Positions 8,945-16,435 of a stretch of DNA of 64,000 bases are shown here, piece by piece. Origin of the DNA: JAOZPE01 sp964601275 (GTDB lineage Bacteria > Krumholzibacteriota > Krumholzibacteriia > JAJRXK01); assembly GCA_964601275.1 (NCBI GenBank), contig CAZRMV010000006.1:186001-250000 (forward strand), given 5' to 3'. Position numbers and translations under genes: made by a program. Under the pieces are notes generated by a model. That model saw nothing but the letters and a program-made list of their open reading frames with translations, did no database searches and was not told the origin of the DNA. Position 1 is the first letter of the stretch; every line of letters begins with the position of its first letter.

Positions 8945-8973
8945 ACTATACTCTTACTCCAGGACGCCAACAA
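8945..8973 (-). promoter_or_regulatory. Sigma70-type promoter for rho
   Basis: Minus-strand TTGTTG (8973-8968) and TATAGT (8950-8945) are 17 bp apart, a good vegetative promoter. Predicted transcription starts near 8938, giving rho a leader of about 140 nt. The 549-base gap 8798-9346 contains this promoter, a divergent one at 9250-9279 and a pair of 19-bp repeats; I see no gene or RNA in it. Confidence 0.55.
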
Positions 8974-8985
8974 GTGCAAAGGAAC

Positions 8986-9004
8986 GTGCCTCGAAGAATG
9001 TGCA
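8986..9004 (-). repeat. 19-bp element, copy 1, upstream of the rho promoter
   Basis: On the minus strand this reads TGCACATTCTTCGAGGCAC. It ends 12 bp upstream of the rho -35 box. An identical copy, in the opposite orientation, is at 9221-9239. Each copy therefore has the same orientation and nearly the same distance relative to the promoter it precedes, as expected for an upstream activator or modulator site. Confidence 0.6.
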
Positions 9005-9220
9005 CGCCAGGCGGAAGGCGTCCGGGCAGCGACGATCCAGGGAAGGTCCGGCGCCGAGGCGGAAGCGGCGGATGCGCTTTCGGGGAATCGGGCGGCCGCG
9101 GCCGAGACCCCCCGAACTGGTTGTGATATCGTCACTTGAAGCGGGGGCAACGGGAAGGCGTCCCACCCCGAGGGTCCGCCGTGCGCTCCACGCCGGCAAC
9201 GCAAGGTCCATCCCGTACCC

Positions 9221-9239
9221 TGCACATTCTTCGAGGCAC
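9221..9239 (+). repeat. 19-bp element, copy 2, upstream of the 9347 transporter promoter
   Basis: TGCACATTCTTCGAGGCAC on the plus strand, an exact match to the copy at 8986-9004 read on the minus strand. It ends 10 bp before the candidate -35 at 9250. The two copies form a 19-bp perfect inverted repeat with about 216 bp between arms, too far apart to be a simple terminator hairpin. Confidence 0.6.
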
Positions 9240-9249
9240 CATGAAAGTG

Positions 9250-9279
9250 TTTCCCCCGAAGCGGGCTCGGTGCTACTTT
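9250..9279 (+). promoter_or_regulatory. Candidate promoter for the 9347 transporter
   Basis: TTTCCC (9250-9255) and TACTTT (9274-9279) are 18 bp apart, with an extended -10 TGC directly before TACTTT. The -35 is weak, which is compatible with a need for an activator bound at the 19-bp element just upstream. Confidence 0.4.
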
Positions 9280-9346
9280 ACGCCGGATTTCCACCACCCC
9301 CACCATCACCCCGACCCTCTTCTTTCGAAGGAAGCGGCCTCACCCA

Positions 9347-10738
9347 GTGAATACCAGCGACTCCCCTTCCCGGCCGGGTTTCATCGGATCGTTCCGGATT
9401 CTCTTCAGGGCCTCTCGGGGCTTCTGGCTGGTGAATTCCGTCAATTTCGGCGACGGAATCGCCTACTTCGGCATGTTGGGGCTGATGACCCTCTTCATGC
9501 AACGCAACGTGGGCTTCTCCACCGAGGCGGCCACCAAGAGCATTTCCCTGTTCTCCGCCCTGGTCACCTTGACGATGGCTCTCGGTGGCGGGTGGCTCTC
9601 CGACCGCCTGGGGGTCCGCCGGGCCCTGAGTCTATCGATGGCGGTGGTGTTGATCGGCCGGATCGTGCTGGTCGAAAGCCCCATGCTGGGAACCGAAGCT
9701 CTGGTGCATTTCGGGGCGTGGATGGCGCTGATCATCATGTCGATCGGCGAAGGGGTCCTGCAACCGGCATTGTACGCCGGGGTCAAGGAATACACCGACG
9801 AGCGAACCGCCACCCTGGGCTACGCCTTCCTCTATTCGATCATGAACCTGGGGATCGTCGCGGGAGAACTGCTGTCTCCCTTCATTCGCCAGCAATGGGC
9901 CGCCCGGATCGAACACCTCGACGTGAAGGAAGTCCCGACCGCCGGCATCAGCGGCTCCTTCTGGTTCTTCATCGGCATCACCGCCATCGTCCTTCTGATC
10001 AACATCTTCTTCTTCACCCGGAAAGTGGAGAAACGGGACCGGGTCGTCCGGGAAGATGAGCAGAACGACACCTCGGACCAGCACCTCAACTTCGCGGAGA
10101 AGATCGCCAATCTCCCGATCATGGATCTTCGTTTCATCTACTTCATCTTCATCCTGCTGCCGGTCCGGACCCTCTTCGCCCACCAGTTCCTGACCATGCC
10201 CGACTATGTCACGCGGGCGTTCCCCCCCGAGGTCGGTCGCTACTGGGAATGGGTCTACGCGATCAACCCCACCGTCATCGTCATCGGAGTCCCGGTCATC
10301 GCCGCCCTTACCCAACATCGCAAGGTCGTGGACATGATGATCGCGGGAACCCTGGTGAGCGCGCTCTCATGTTTCATCCTGGTGCCCAACACCAGCGTCT
10401 TCCTGCTCATCACCTACATGGTGATCTGGAGCCTGGGTGAGGCGATGTGGTCCTCCCGTTTCCTGGAGTACATCGCCGATATCGCGCCGTCGAACCGGGT
10501 GGGAATCTACATGGGCATCGCGGGGATTCCCTGGTTCCTGGCCAAGGCCGTCACCGGTCTCTATGCCGGTTCCATGCTGGACCGCTTCATTCCCCTGCAT
10601 GGGCCCCAGGATCCCGGAACCCTGTGGCTGATCTACGGGATCAGCGCCCTGGCGAGTCCCCTGGGACTGATCGTGGCCCGCGCCTGGCTCTTGCGTGGCG
10701 TCCACAACGAGGGAGTCGGGACGCGCCCCGCCGACTAG
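9347..10738 (+). CDS. MFS transporter, POT/peptide-transporter-like
   Basis: A 463-residue polytopic permease with about 12-14 helices. The first helices carry NFGDGIAYFGMLGLMTLFM and then the A-motif GGGWLSDRLGVRRAL, an arrangement seen in proton-dependent oligopeptide transporters (POT) and relatives. A charged central loop (FFTRKVEKRDRVVREDEQND) separates the two halves. The full set of POT signature motifs is not obvious, so peptide transport is only a possibility. The start is GTG 9347; AAGGAAG lies about 13 bases upstream, a rather long spacing. It is divergent from rho and shares a 19-bp upstream element with it. Confidence 0.75.
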   Translation: MNTSDSPSRPGFIGSFRILFRASRGFWLVNSVNFGDGIAYFGMLGLMTLFMQRNVGFSTEAATKSISLFSALVTLTMALGGGWLSDRLGVRRALSLSMAVVLIGRIVLVESPMLGTEALVHFGAWMALIIMSIGEGVLQPALYAGVKEYTDERTATLGYAFLYSIMNLGIVAGELLSPFIRQQWAARIEHLDVKEVPTAGISGSFWFFIGITAIVLLINIFFFTRKVEKRDRVVREDEQNDTSDQHLNFAEKIANLPIMDLRFIYFIFILLPVRTLFAHQFLTMPDYVTRAFPPEVGRYWEWVYAINPTVIVIGVPVIAALTQHRKVVDMMIAGTLVSALSCFILVPNTSVFLLITYMVIWSLGEAMWSSRFLEYIADIAPSNRVGIYMGIAGIPWFLAKAVTGLYAGSMLDRFIPLHGPQDPGTLWLIYGISALASPLGLIVARAWLLRGVHNEGVGTRPAD

Positions 10739-10775
10739 ATCCCGGACGGAGAACGGGCCGGGGAAAAGGGCCGCC

Positions 10776-11420
10776 ATGGTGTCCAGACCTTCACTCTATG
10801 ACCAAGGGACCTGGAGACGGGCCCGCCGTGACCTGATCCAGCGGGATCCGGTGTTCGCGAATGCGATCCGCCGCCTCCATGTGGCGGCTCCACACCGCCC
10901 CCGCTCGAGCCGTTTCGCCCTGCTCGCCCATGCCATCCTCTCCCAACAGATCTCGGGCAAGGCGGCGGCCACGATCCGCCGGAGATTGAAGGAGCGACTG
11001 GAAGGCCGATGGACACCGACCGCCCTCCTGGAACTGGGCGACGAGGACTTCACCCTCTGCGGAGTCAGCCGGCAGAAACGGGACTATCTGAGGGACCTCG
11101 CCACCCGGGAATCCGATGGATCACTGAAACTGAGGAGCCTGCATCTCCGCGACGATGAGGAGGTCATCGAGATCCTGACCCGGATCAAGGGAGTCGGACG
11201 CTGGACCGCCGAGATGTTCCTCATCTTCGTGCTCGGCCGGACCGATGTCCTGGCGGTGGACGATCTGGGGCTGCAGAACGCGGTAAGGAATCTCCACGGG
11301 CTCGCCGAGCGACCCGGACCCGAGCAGTTCCGGCGGATCGCCGAGGTCTGGAAACCCTGGCGGAGCATCGCGAGCTGGTACCTGTGGGCCACCTTGGGAG
11401 GACCCGAGGTGGGTGGCTGA
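10776..11420 (+). CDS. DNA-3-methyladenine glycosylase II (AlkA/Mag-type HhH-GPD)
   Basis: A 214-residue base-excision glycosylase that removes alkylated purines. The helix-hairpin-helix and Gly-Pro-Asp-type region is clear: LTRIKGVGRWTAEMFLIF (residues 135-151) followed by VDDLGLQNA, with the catalytic Asp at 162/163. FALLAHAILSQQISGKAAATI (47-67) is the usual substrate-pocket helix pair of Mag proteins. It lacks the N-terminal beta domain of E. coli AlkA, as in yeast Mag1-type proteins. ATG 10776 has AAAAGGG just upstream; the frame is open earlier, inside the end of the transporter gene, but without family similarity. It follows that gene by 37 bases and may be co-transcribed with it. Confidence 0.88.
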   Translation: MVSRPSLYDQGTWRRARRDLIQRDPVFANAIRRLHVAAPHRPRSSRFALLAHAILSQQISGKAAATIRRRLKERLEGRWTPTALLELGDEDFTLCGVSRQKRDYLRDLATRESDGSLKLRSLHLRDDEEVIEILTRIKGVGRWTAEMFLIFVLGRTDVLAVDDLGLQNAVRNLHGLAERPGPEQFRRIAEVWKPWRSIASWYLWATLGGPEVGG

Positions 11421-11425
11421 CTCCC

Positions 11426-11442
11426 GGGCTTTTCCAAAGCCC
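11426..11442 (+). terminator. Terminator-like hairpin after the glycosylase gene
   Basis: GGGCTTT (11426-11432) and AAAGCCC (11436-11442) form a perfect 7-bp stem with a 3-base loop, 6 bases after the stop codon. No T-run follows, so it may be a weak or Rho-assisted terminator. Confidence 0.4.
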
Positions 11443-11497
11443 GCCCCGGTGATAGCCTCTTCGAATCTTCCCCATGCAGATCCTGGAGGAAACGCCG

Positions 11498-12922
11498 GTG
11501 TCACCCGTCACCCTGTCACTGTTGATCTTCCTGGCCCTTCCCGTGTCCCGCAGCGCGGCATCGCCCCCGCCGGAGGATCCGCTCGCCCCCTACCGCGATC
11601 CGGCAGCGGCCATCCTCGGTGAGGCCCTCTTGTCGCCGGAGCCCTATGCGACGCTCGAGGAACTCTGTGATCGCTTCGGAAACCGTCTCAGCGGGAGCGA
11701 GACCCTCGAGAACGCCATCGAGTGGGCCAAGGGGGAAATGGAAGCTCAGGGACTGGAAAACGTCCACCTGGAAGAGGTCACGGTTCCCCACTGGGTGCGC
11801 GGTGAGGAACGCGCCTGGATCACCACCGCCACCACGCGACATGAGCTGTCGATCCTGGGTCTGGGAATGAGCGTGGGCACGCCGGTGGAAGGAATCGAGG
11901 CGGAGGTCGTGGTCGTCTCTTCCTTCGATGAGCTGCACGAGCTCGGTGAGGAAGCGGTACGGGGTCGCATCGTCCTGTACGACGTCCCGTTCACCAGTTA
12001 CGGAAAGACGGTCCGGTATCGCGTCCAGGGAGCCAGCAAGGCCGCGGCCCTGGGAGCGGTCGCCGCGCTGGTCCGATCGGTGGGACCGATCTCCTACGAT
12101 ACCCCGCACACGGGGACCATGCACTACGATGAGGATCTTCCCCGCATTCCCGCCGCCGCGGTGACCATCGAGAATGCCACCCTGATGCACCGCCTCCAGG
12201 ACCGCGGCGAACGGGTCGTCTGCCACCTGGAGATGGGGGCCCAGCTCCTGCCCGATGCAGTCAGCCACAACCTGGTGGCGGAATGGCGGGGCCGGGAGAA
12301 GCCCGAGGAGATCGTGGTGCTCGCCGGACACCTCGACTCCTGGGATGTGGGACAGGGTGCCCAGGATGACGGGGTGGGCAGCATCATCGCCTGGCAAGCG
12401 GTTCGCACCCTCCAGCGCGCCGGATTGAGACCGCGCCGGACCTTGAGGATCGTCCTCTTCACCAACGAAGAGAACGGTCTCGCGGGGGGCAAGCAGTACA
12501 GCGAGGATCATCGACCGGAACTTGCACGCCACGTGGCGTTGATCGAATCCGATTCAGGCAACGGCCTGGCCGACGGCTTCCGGATCGATCTGCGAGAATC
12601 CCCATCGGCGGACCCCGAGGCGAATCTCGAAGAAGAGAGGACGAGGGCGATCGCCCTGCTCGAGCGCTTCACTCCGCTCTTCGAACCGTTGAAGAGCACG
12701 CGGCTGGTTCTCTCCCATTCCGGGGCGGATGTCTCGCCCATGGTCCAGGAAGGCGCGGTGGGGTTGGGCCTGGACCACGACACCAGCCATTACTTCGACA
12801 TCCACCATACCCAGGCGGATACCTTCGACAAGGTCGACGAGAACGACCTGCGGACCAATGTCGCCAGTATGGCGTTGATGGCCTACCTGCTCGCGGAAAT
12901 GCCCGAACGCCTGAGAGAATGA
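11498..12922 (+). CDS. Secreted M28-family zinc aminopeptidase with PA domain
   Basis: A 474-residue exported metallopeptidase. The mature part begins after a signal peptide (SPVTLSLLIFLALPVSRSAAS). A protease-associated (PA) insert lies near residues 130-250, then the M28 di-zinc domain: AGHLDSWD (His278), GAQDDGVG (Asp290), NEENGLAGG (Glu324/325, catalytic and metal), IESDSG (Asp352), and a late HDTSHYFDIHHTQADT block. Such enzymes remove N-terminal residues from peptides or cleave dipeptides outside the cytoplasm. GTG 11498 is preferred over ATG 11474 because GGAGGA lies 7 bases before it, in fact inside the longer reading, and because the shorter form gives a cleaner signal peptide. Confidence 0.9.
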   Translation: MSPVTLSLLIFLALPVSRSAASPPPEDPLAPYRDPAAAILGEALLSPEPYATLEELCDRFGNRLSGSETLENAIEWAKGEMEAQGLENVHLEEVTVPHWVRGEERAWITTATTRHELSILGLGMSVGTPVEGIEAEVVVVSSFDELHELGEEAVRGRIVLYDVPFTSYGKTVRYRVQGASKAAALGAVAALVRSVGPISYDTPHTGTMHYDEDLPRIPAAAVTIENATLMHRLQDRGERVVCHLEMGAQLLPDAVSHNLVAEWRGREKPEEIVVLAGHLDSWDVGQGAQDDGVGSIIAWQAVRTLQRAGLRPRRTLRIVLFTNEENGLAGGKQYSEDHRPELARHVALIESDSGNGLADGFRIDLRESPSADPEANLEEERTRAIALLERFTPLFEPLKSTRLVLSHSGADVSPMVQEGAVGLGLDHDTSHYFDIHHTQADTFDKVDENDLRTNVASMALMAYLLAEMPERLRE

Positions 12923-12957
12923 GATCGACCCGACTTGATCCCAGGAAGGAAGCTTCG

Positions 12958-13050
12958 ATGACCCAAGGACGACTGGATGGCAAGCGCGCCCTCGTCTCCG
13001 GTGCGCAGGTCGCGATCGACGGCGGTCGGTACCAGACCTGCGCGCGGTGA
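12958..13050 (+). pseudogene. Short-chain dehydrogenase remnant with in-frame internal deletion
   Basis: This 30-codon frame has a strong ribosome site (AGGAAGGAAG, 5-6 bases before ATG 12958). It encodes the first residues of a short-chain dehydrogenase/reductase (RLDGKRALVSGA, the first strand up to the start of the Gly-rich NAD(P) loop), joined directly to the last residues of such an enzyme (QVAIDGGRYQT, the conserved C-terminal V-DGG tail). The roughly 220 residues in between are absent, and the frame is kept. The VSGA-like sequence occurs at both positions in normal SDRs, so recombination between them would explain the deletion. The TGA overlaps the rarD start codon (GTGA), so ribosomes ending here can start rarD. 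It could now act as a leader peptide. Confidence 0.72.
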
Positions 13051-13937
13051 CCCCACCCAACCCCACCCGTACCGGAGTCCTCTATGGGCTCGCCGCCTAT
13101 GTCTGGTGGGGATTCATCGCGCTCTACTTCAAGGCGGTGGCCAGCGTACCGCCGCTCGAAGTCCTCTCCCACCGCATCCTCTGGTCCGCCCTGCTCCTGA
13201 TGGTGCTGCTGCGGATGCGAGGGGAGTTGGTGGAGTCGCTGCGATCCATGCTGCGCCGCCGGACCCTACTGACCCTGCTGGCCACCACCTCCCTCATCGC
13301 TCTCAACTGGTTCGTCTTCATCTGGGCGGTGGGCCACCAGAGGGTTCTGGACGCCAGCCTGGGCTACTTCATCAATCCCCTGGTGAACGTGCTCCTCGGA
13401 GTGGCCCTCCTCCACGAGGCCCTTCGGCCAGCCCAGAAGATCGCTCTCCTCCTCGCCGTGTCGGGGGTCCTCCTGCTCTCTTCCGCCGGCGGACACATCC
13501 CGTGGGTTGCCTTCATCCTTGCCTTGAGCTTCAGCCTCTATGGCTTTCTACGCAAACAAGTTGCGGTTGGCGGAGTCGTCGGACTCTGCGCGGAGACCCT
13601 GCTGTTGTCCCCCTGGGCCGCCCTCTTCCTGGCCCACGCCGCCCGCCAGGGATCCCTCGCGGTGGGACACCAGGGAACCGCCATCGATCTGCTGCTCGCA
13701 GCGAGCGGCCTGGTGACCGCCTTGCCCCTGGTCTGGTTCACCAACGCGGCCCGGCGTCTGCCCTACTCGACGGTGGGGTTCCTGCAGTACATCGCTCCGT
13801 CCCTCCAGTTCCTCCTTGCGGTCTTCCTGTTCCACGAACCCTTCGGCCTGCGCCAACTGCTCAGCTTCGCCCTCATCTGGAGCGCGCTCGGAGTTTTCAG
13901 TTGGGAACTGTTCACCCGCTCCCGGCTGAAGGCCTGA
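13047..13937 (+). CDS. rarD: RarD-type EamA/DMT superfamily permease
   Basis: A 296-residue drug/metabolite transporter with about ten helices in two EamA repeats. RarD hallmarks are GLAAYVWWGFIALYFKAV at the N-terminus, EVLSHRILWS, ALNWFVFIWAVGHQRVLDASLGYFI (written here only in part in the family consensus) and the C-terminal YIAPSLQFLLAVFLFHE. E. coli RarD is annotated as a chloramphenicol-sensitivity protein, but the physiological substrate is not established. GTG 13047 overlaps the stop of the SDR remnant by 4 bases and has no own Shine-Dalgarno, pointing to translational coupling. Confidence 0.88.
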   Translation: MTPPNPTRTGVLYGLAAYVWWGFIALYFKAVASVPPLEVLSHRILWSALLLMVLLRMRGELVESLRSMLRRRTLLTLLATTSLIALNWFVFIWAVGHQRVLDASLGYFINPLVNVLLGVALLHEALRPAQKIALLLAVSGVLLLSSAGGHIPWVAFILALSFSLYGFLRKQVAVGGVVGLCAETLLLSPWAALFLAHAARQGSLAVGHQGTAIDLLLAASGLVTALPLVWFTNAARRLPYSTVGFLQYIAPSLQFLLAVFLFHEPFGLRQLLSFALIWSALGVFSWELFTRSRLKA

Positions 13938-13962
13938 GCAGCCTCCGGCAGGATCCGCGGCC

Positions 13963-15936
13963 TCACCGGCTTCCCGGCTCTCCGGCCAGCTTCCGGCGCA
14001 CCAGGCCTTCGCTGCCTCCGGCGAGGACGAGTTCCTGGGCCGTCGGAGAGAGCGTTGCCATCGGGAACTCGCGTTCGTCGTGGCGGACCACCCCGGCGGC
14101 GAAGTCGAGGACCGCCTCACCCTCGCAGGCGATGGTGAGCTCCCCTCCTTCCACCCGATCCGCATACTTCTTCCGGAGATGAGCGGCCAGTTCGGGACAC
14201 TCGGCGACGATGTAACCGTTGTTGAAGGCATTTCGCTTGTAGGTCTCGCTGAAGGACGCCGCCAGGACCAATCGGATGCCCCGGTACATGAGGGCGGTCG
14301 CCGCCTGCTCGCGCGACGATCCGGTGCCGAAGTTCTCCCCGGCCACGATGAGATCCCCTTCGCGGGCGATCTCCTGGAACCTCGGGTCGTAGTTCCGCAT
14401 CGCGACTTCCGCCATCTGTTCGGCTCCCAGGTCCTCCCGATAGGTCCAGTCCTTCCCGTAGATCCCGTCGGTGTCGAGATTGTCCTTGGGAAGCAGGAGG
14501 AGACGCCCGGAGAGCGTGCGGGGGAATCCCTCCAGGATGGTCGCCCGCGTTCTCGCGGATCCCGATCCCGGGGTTTCCAGCACCCTCATTCTCCGGGGAG
14601 GGAGGGAATCGTCGTCTCCAAAGGGACTGGTGATCCGTCCCTCCGCTGCGGATGCGGCCACCACCGCGGGACTGGCCAGGTAGCACCGCGCGCTCCGATC
14701 TCCCATCCTCCCCTTGAAGTTGCGGTTGGTGGCGCTGATCCCGACCTCTCCGGGACCCAGGGTGCCCTCCCCCAATCCGATGCAGGGCCCGCAACCCGGG
14801 GGCAGGGTCCTCGCCCCCGCCTCGACAAGCTGTTGCCAGATTCCCTCCCGGCGGGCCGCTTCCTCCACCTCGCGGGACGCGGCGGCCACGTAGAATTCCA
14901 CTCCCTCGGCCACCTTCCTTCCCTGCAGCACCTCGGCGGCCGCGCGCAGATCCTCCAGCCGCCCATTGACGCAGGACAACAGGTACGCCTTGTCCACCCG
15001 CAGACCTTCCTGGGCCGCGTGGCGAACCGGCCGACCCGCCTTGACGAGATCCGGGCCGGCGAGAAAGGGGCTCACCTTGGAGAGATCCACCTCGATCTCG
15101 AGCGCATAGCTCGCGTCCTCGTCGGGTTCGATCCGGGATCGCCACGCTTTTTCCACCGATTCCTCGGTCCACCGGGGATGCGCGTCGCCCCGCGCGGCAT
15201 AGTTCCTGGCCCGCTGATGCAACCAGTCCCTCAACGTCTGGTCGAAGGGAAACCATCCCGCCAGCGCGCCCCACTCGGTCGTCATGTTCGCCACGGTCAT
15301 CCGCTGTTCCACGCTGAGCGTGGCGACCCCCGGTCCTTCGAACTCGATGGCATGGTTGAGGACTTCGTCATCCGGGTAGAGGGCGATGAGCGACAGGATG
15401 AGATCCTTGCCGCTCACGCCGTCCCGCAGCTTCCCCACCAACCGCACCCGGGCCACCGGCGGAACCTGCCACCAGGTGGTCGTGGTGGCCCAGATCGCCG
15501 CCGCGTCGGTGCGCACCACCGGTGTCCCCAAGGCGCTGAGCGCCCCGTAGAGGTTGGAATGACTGTCGCTGCCGACAACCAGGGTTCCGGGGCGGGCAAA
15601 ACCTTCCTCCGCCATGATCTGGTGTCCGATCCCCCGCCCCGCCGGAAAGAAGGCGATCCCCTGCTCCCGGGCGAAGGATTCGATCTCCGCGTACTTGGCA
15701 AGATTCGCCTCGCTTCGATTCTGGACGTCGTGATCGAGAGCGAAGACCGGTTGCGTGGGGTCGGCCACGCGCTTGGCGCCGAGAGAGCGGAACTTCTTCA
15801 GGACCGCCGCGGTGTTGTCATGGGTCATCACGAATCGGGGACGCACGGTCACGAAATCGCCCGCGTGGATTTCCTCCGGCACCGCCTCTGAGACCACATG
15901 GCCCCGGACGATCTTCTCGATGGCGTTCTGCGACAT
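13963..15936 (-). CDS. Homoaconitase, single-chain Lys4-type (aconitase family)
   Basis: A 657-residue aconitase-superfamily dehydratase with one [4Fe-4S] cluster. The cluster cysteines are Cys322 (LLSCVNGRLEDL), Cys382 and Cys385 (GCGPCIG). Substrate-binding blocks include FPAGRGIGHQIMAEEG, VGSDSHSNLYG and VRTDAAAIWA. The C-terminal swivel domain is fused on, with DNLDTDGIYGKDWTY and GENFGTGSSREQAATAL. Residue by residue it resembles fungal Lys4 (homoaconitase of the alpha-aminoadipate lysine route), far more than AcnA/AcnB or the two-subunit LeuCD type. Homocitrate/homoisocitrate is therefore the likely substrate, but use as an ordinary aconitase cannot be excluded. ATG 15936 has AAGGAG upstream; open frame beyond it is unrelated. 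Confidence 0.85.
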   Translation of the reverse strand: MSQNAIEKIVRGHVVSEAVPEEIHAGDFVTVRPRFVMTHDNTAAVLKKFRSLGAKRVADPTQPVFALDHDVQNRSEANLAKYAEIESFAREQGIAFFPAGRGIGHQIMAEEGFARPGTLVVGSDSHSNLYGALSALGTPVVRTDAAAIWATTTTWWQVPPVARVRLVGKLRDGVSGKDLILSLIALYPDDEVLNHAIEFEGPGVATLSVEQRMTVANMTTEWGALAGWFPFDQTLRDWLHQRARNYAARGDAHPRWTEESVEKAWRSRIEPDEDASYALEIEVDLSKVSPFLAGPDLVKAGRPVRHAAQEGLRVDKAYLLSCVNGRLEDLRAAAEVLQGRKVAEGVEFYVAAASREVEEAARREGIWQQLVEAGARTLPPGCGPCIGLGEGTLGPGEVGISATNRNFKGRMGDRSARCYLASPAVVAASAAEGRITSPFGDDDSLPPRRMRVLETPGSGSARTRATILEGFPRTLSGRLLLLPKDNLDTDGIYGKDWTYREDLGAEQMAEVAMRNYDPRFQEIAREGDLIVAGENFGTGSSREQAATALMYRGIRLVLAASFSETYKRNAFNNGYIVAECPELAAHLRKKYADRVEGGELTIACEGEAVLDFAAGVVRHDEREFPMATLSPTAQELVLAGGSEGLVRRKLAGEPGSR

Positions 15937-16106
15937 CACCTTGCTCCTTGGTTCCCCGATGAAGACCCGGTGTCTCCCGCCGGAAGGTTCCCGCCCGGCC
16001 GGCCGCCGGTGGCGGGCGCTTCGCCCCTCGGCCGCTCTCCCGGTGGCGTTCGACCACGATCGGGCACAATCGACCGCTCCGAAGCCGTTCCCACCGTGGT
16101 CCGGCC

Positions 16107-16135
16107 AATCTACCTCGACCCCCACTCCAGGTCAA
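16107..16135 (-). promoter_or_regulatory. Sigma70-type promoter for the homoaconitase gene
   Basis: Minus-strand TTGACC (16135-16130) and TAGATT (16112-16107) have a 17-bp spacer, close to consensus. It gives a leader of about 165 nt before ATG 15936. The gap 15937-16435 (499 bases) contains this and a divergent promoter at 16156-16185; nothing else is recognised. Confidence 0.5.
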
Positions 16136-16155
16136 AGCCGCCGCGGGGGTGTGGT

Positions 16156-16185
16156 TTGCCAAGAGGGGGTTCGATGCGGTAGAAT
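16156..16185 (+). promoter_or_regulatory. Sigma70-type promoter for the 16436 secreted-protein gene
   Basis: TTGCCA (16156-16161) and TAGAAT (16180-16185) are separated by 18 bp. Transcription would start near 16192, leaving a leader of about 240 nt. It lies only 20 bp from the divergent promoter of the homoaconitase gene, so one regulator could act on both. Confidence 0.45.
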
Positions 16186-16435
16186 AGCGGGGTCGAAATC
16201 GATGGGCCCGACTCCAGGTCTTGGCCGGCTCCCTCTCGCCGTCACCGTGCGGGAGAGGCTACCTGCATCCGTTGCCCAGCACCCTGTGGTACTGTGGTCG
16301 GATCCAGCCCCGCCAGCTTACTCGCCGTTCGGTGAACGCCAATGGAATCGGTGCTCCAGTCGCCATGGGCCGTGGTGTCGTCGTGCCCGGCCATGTGCAT
16401 CCCCGCTTTTCGAGGGAGACCCGAAAGGACTGTCC

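Noticed and set aside
12958..13050. The 30-codon frame as an ordinary small-protein gene
   Set aside because: Both halves match the two ends of one enzyme family, so a deletion remnant (perhaps reused as a leader) explains it better.
15937..16125. N-terminal extension of the homoaconitase
   Set aside because: The extra 63 residues are Arg/Gly-rich without similarity to the family and cover the promoter region; AAGGAG before ATG 15936 supports the shorter form.
16169..16180. GGTTCGATGC as a tRNA T-loop
   Set aside because: No acceptor stem, anticodon arm or CCA-proximal pairing around it.
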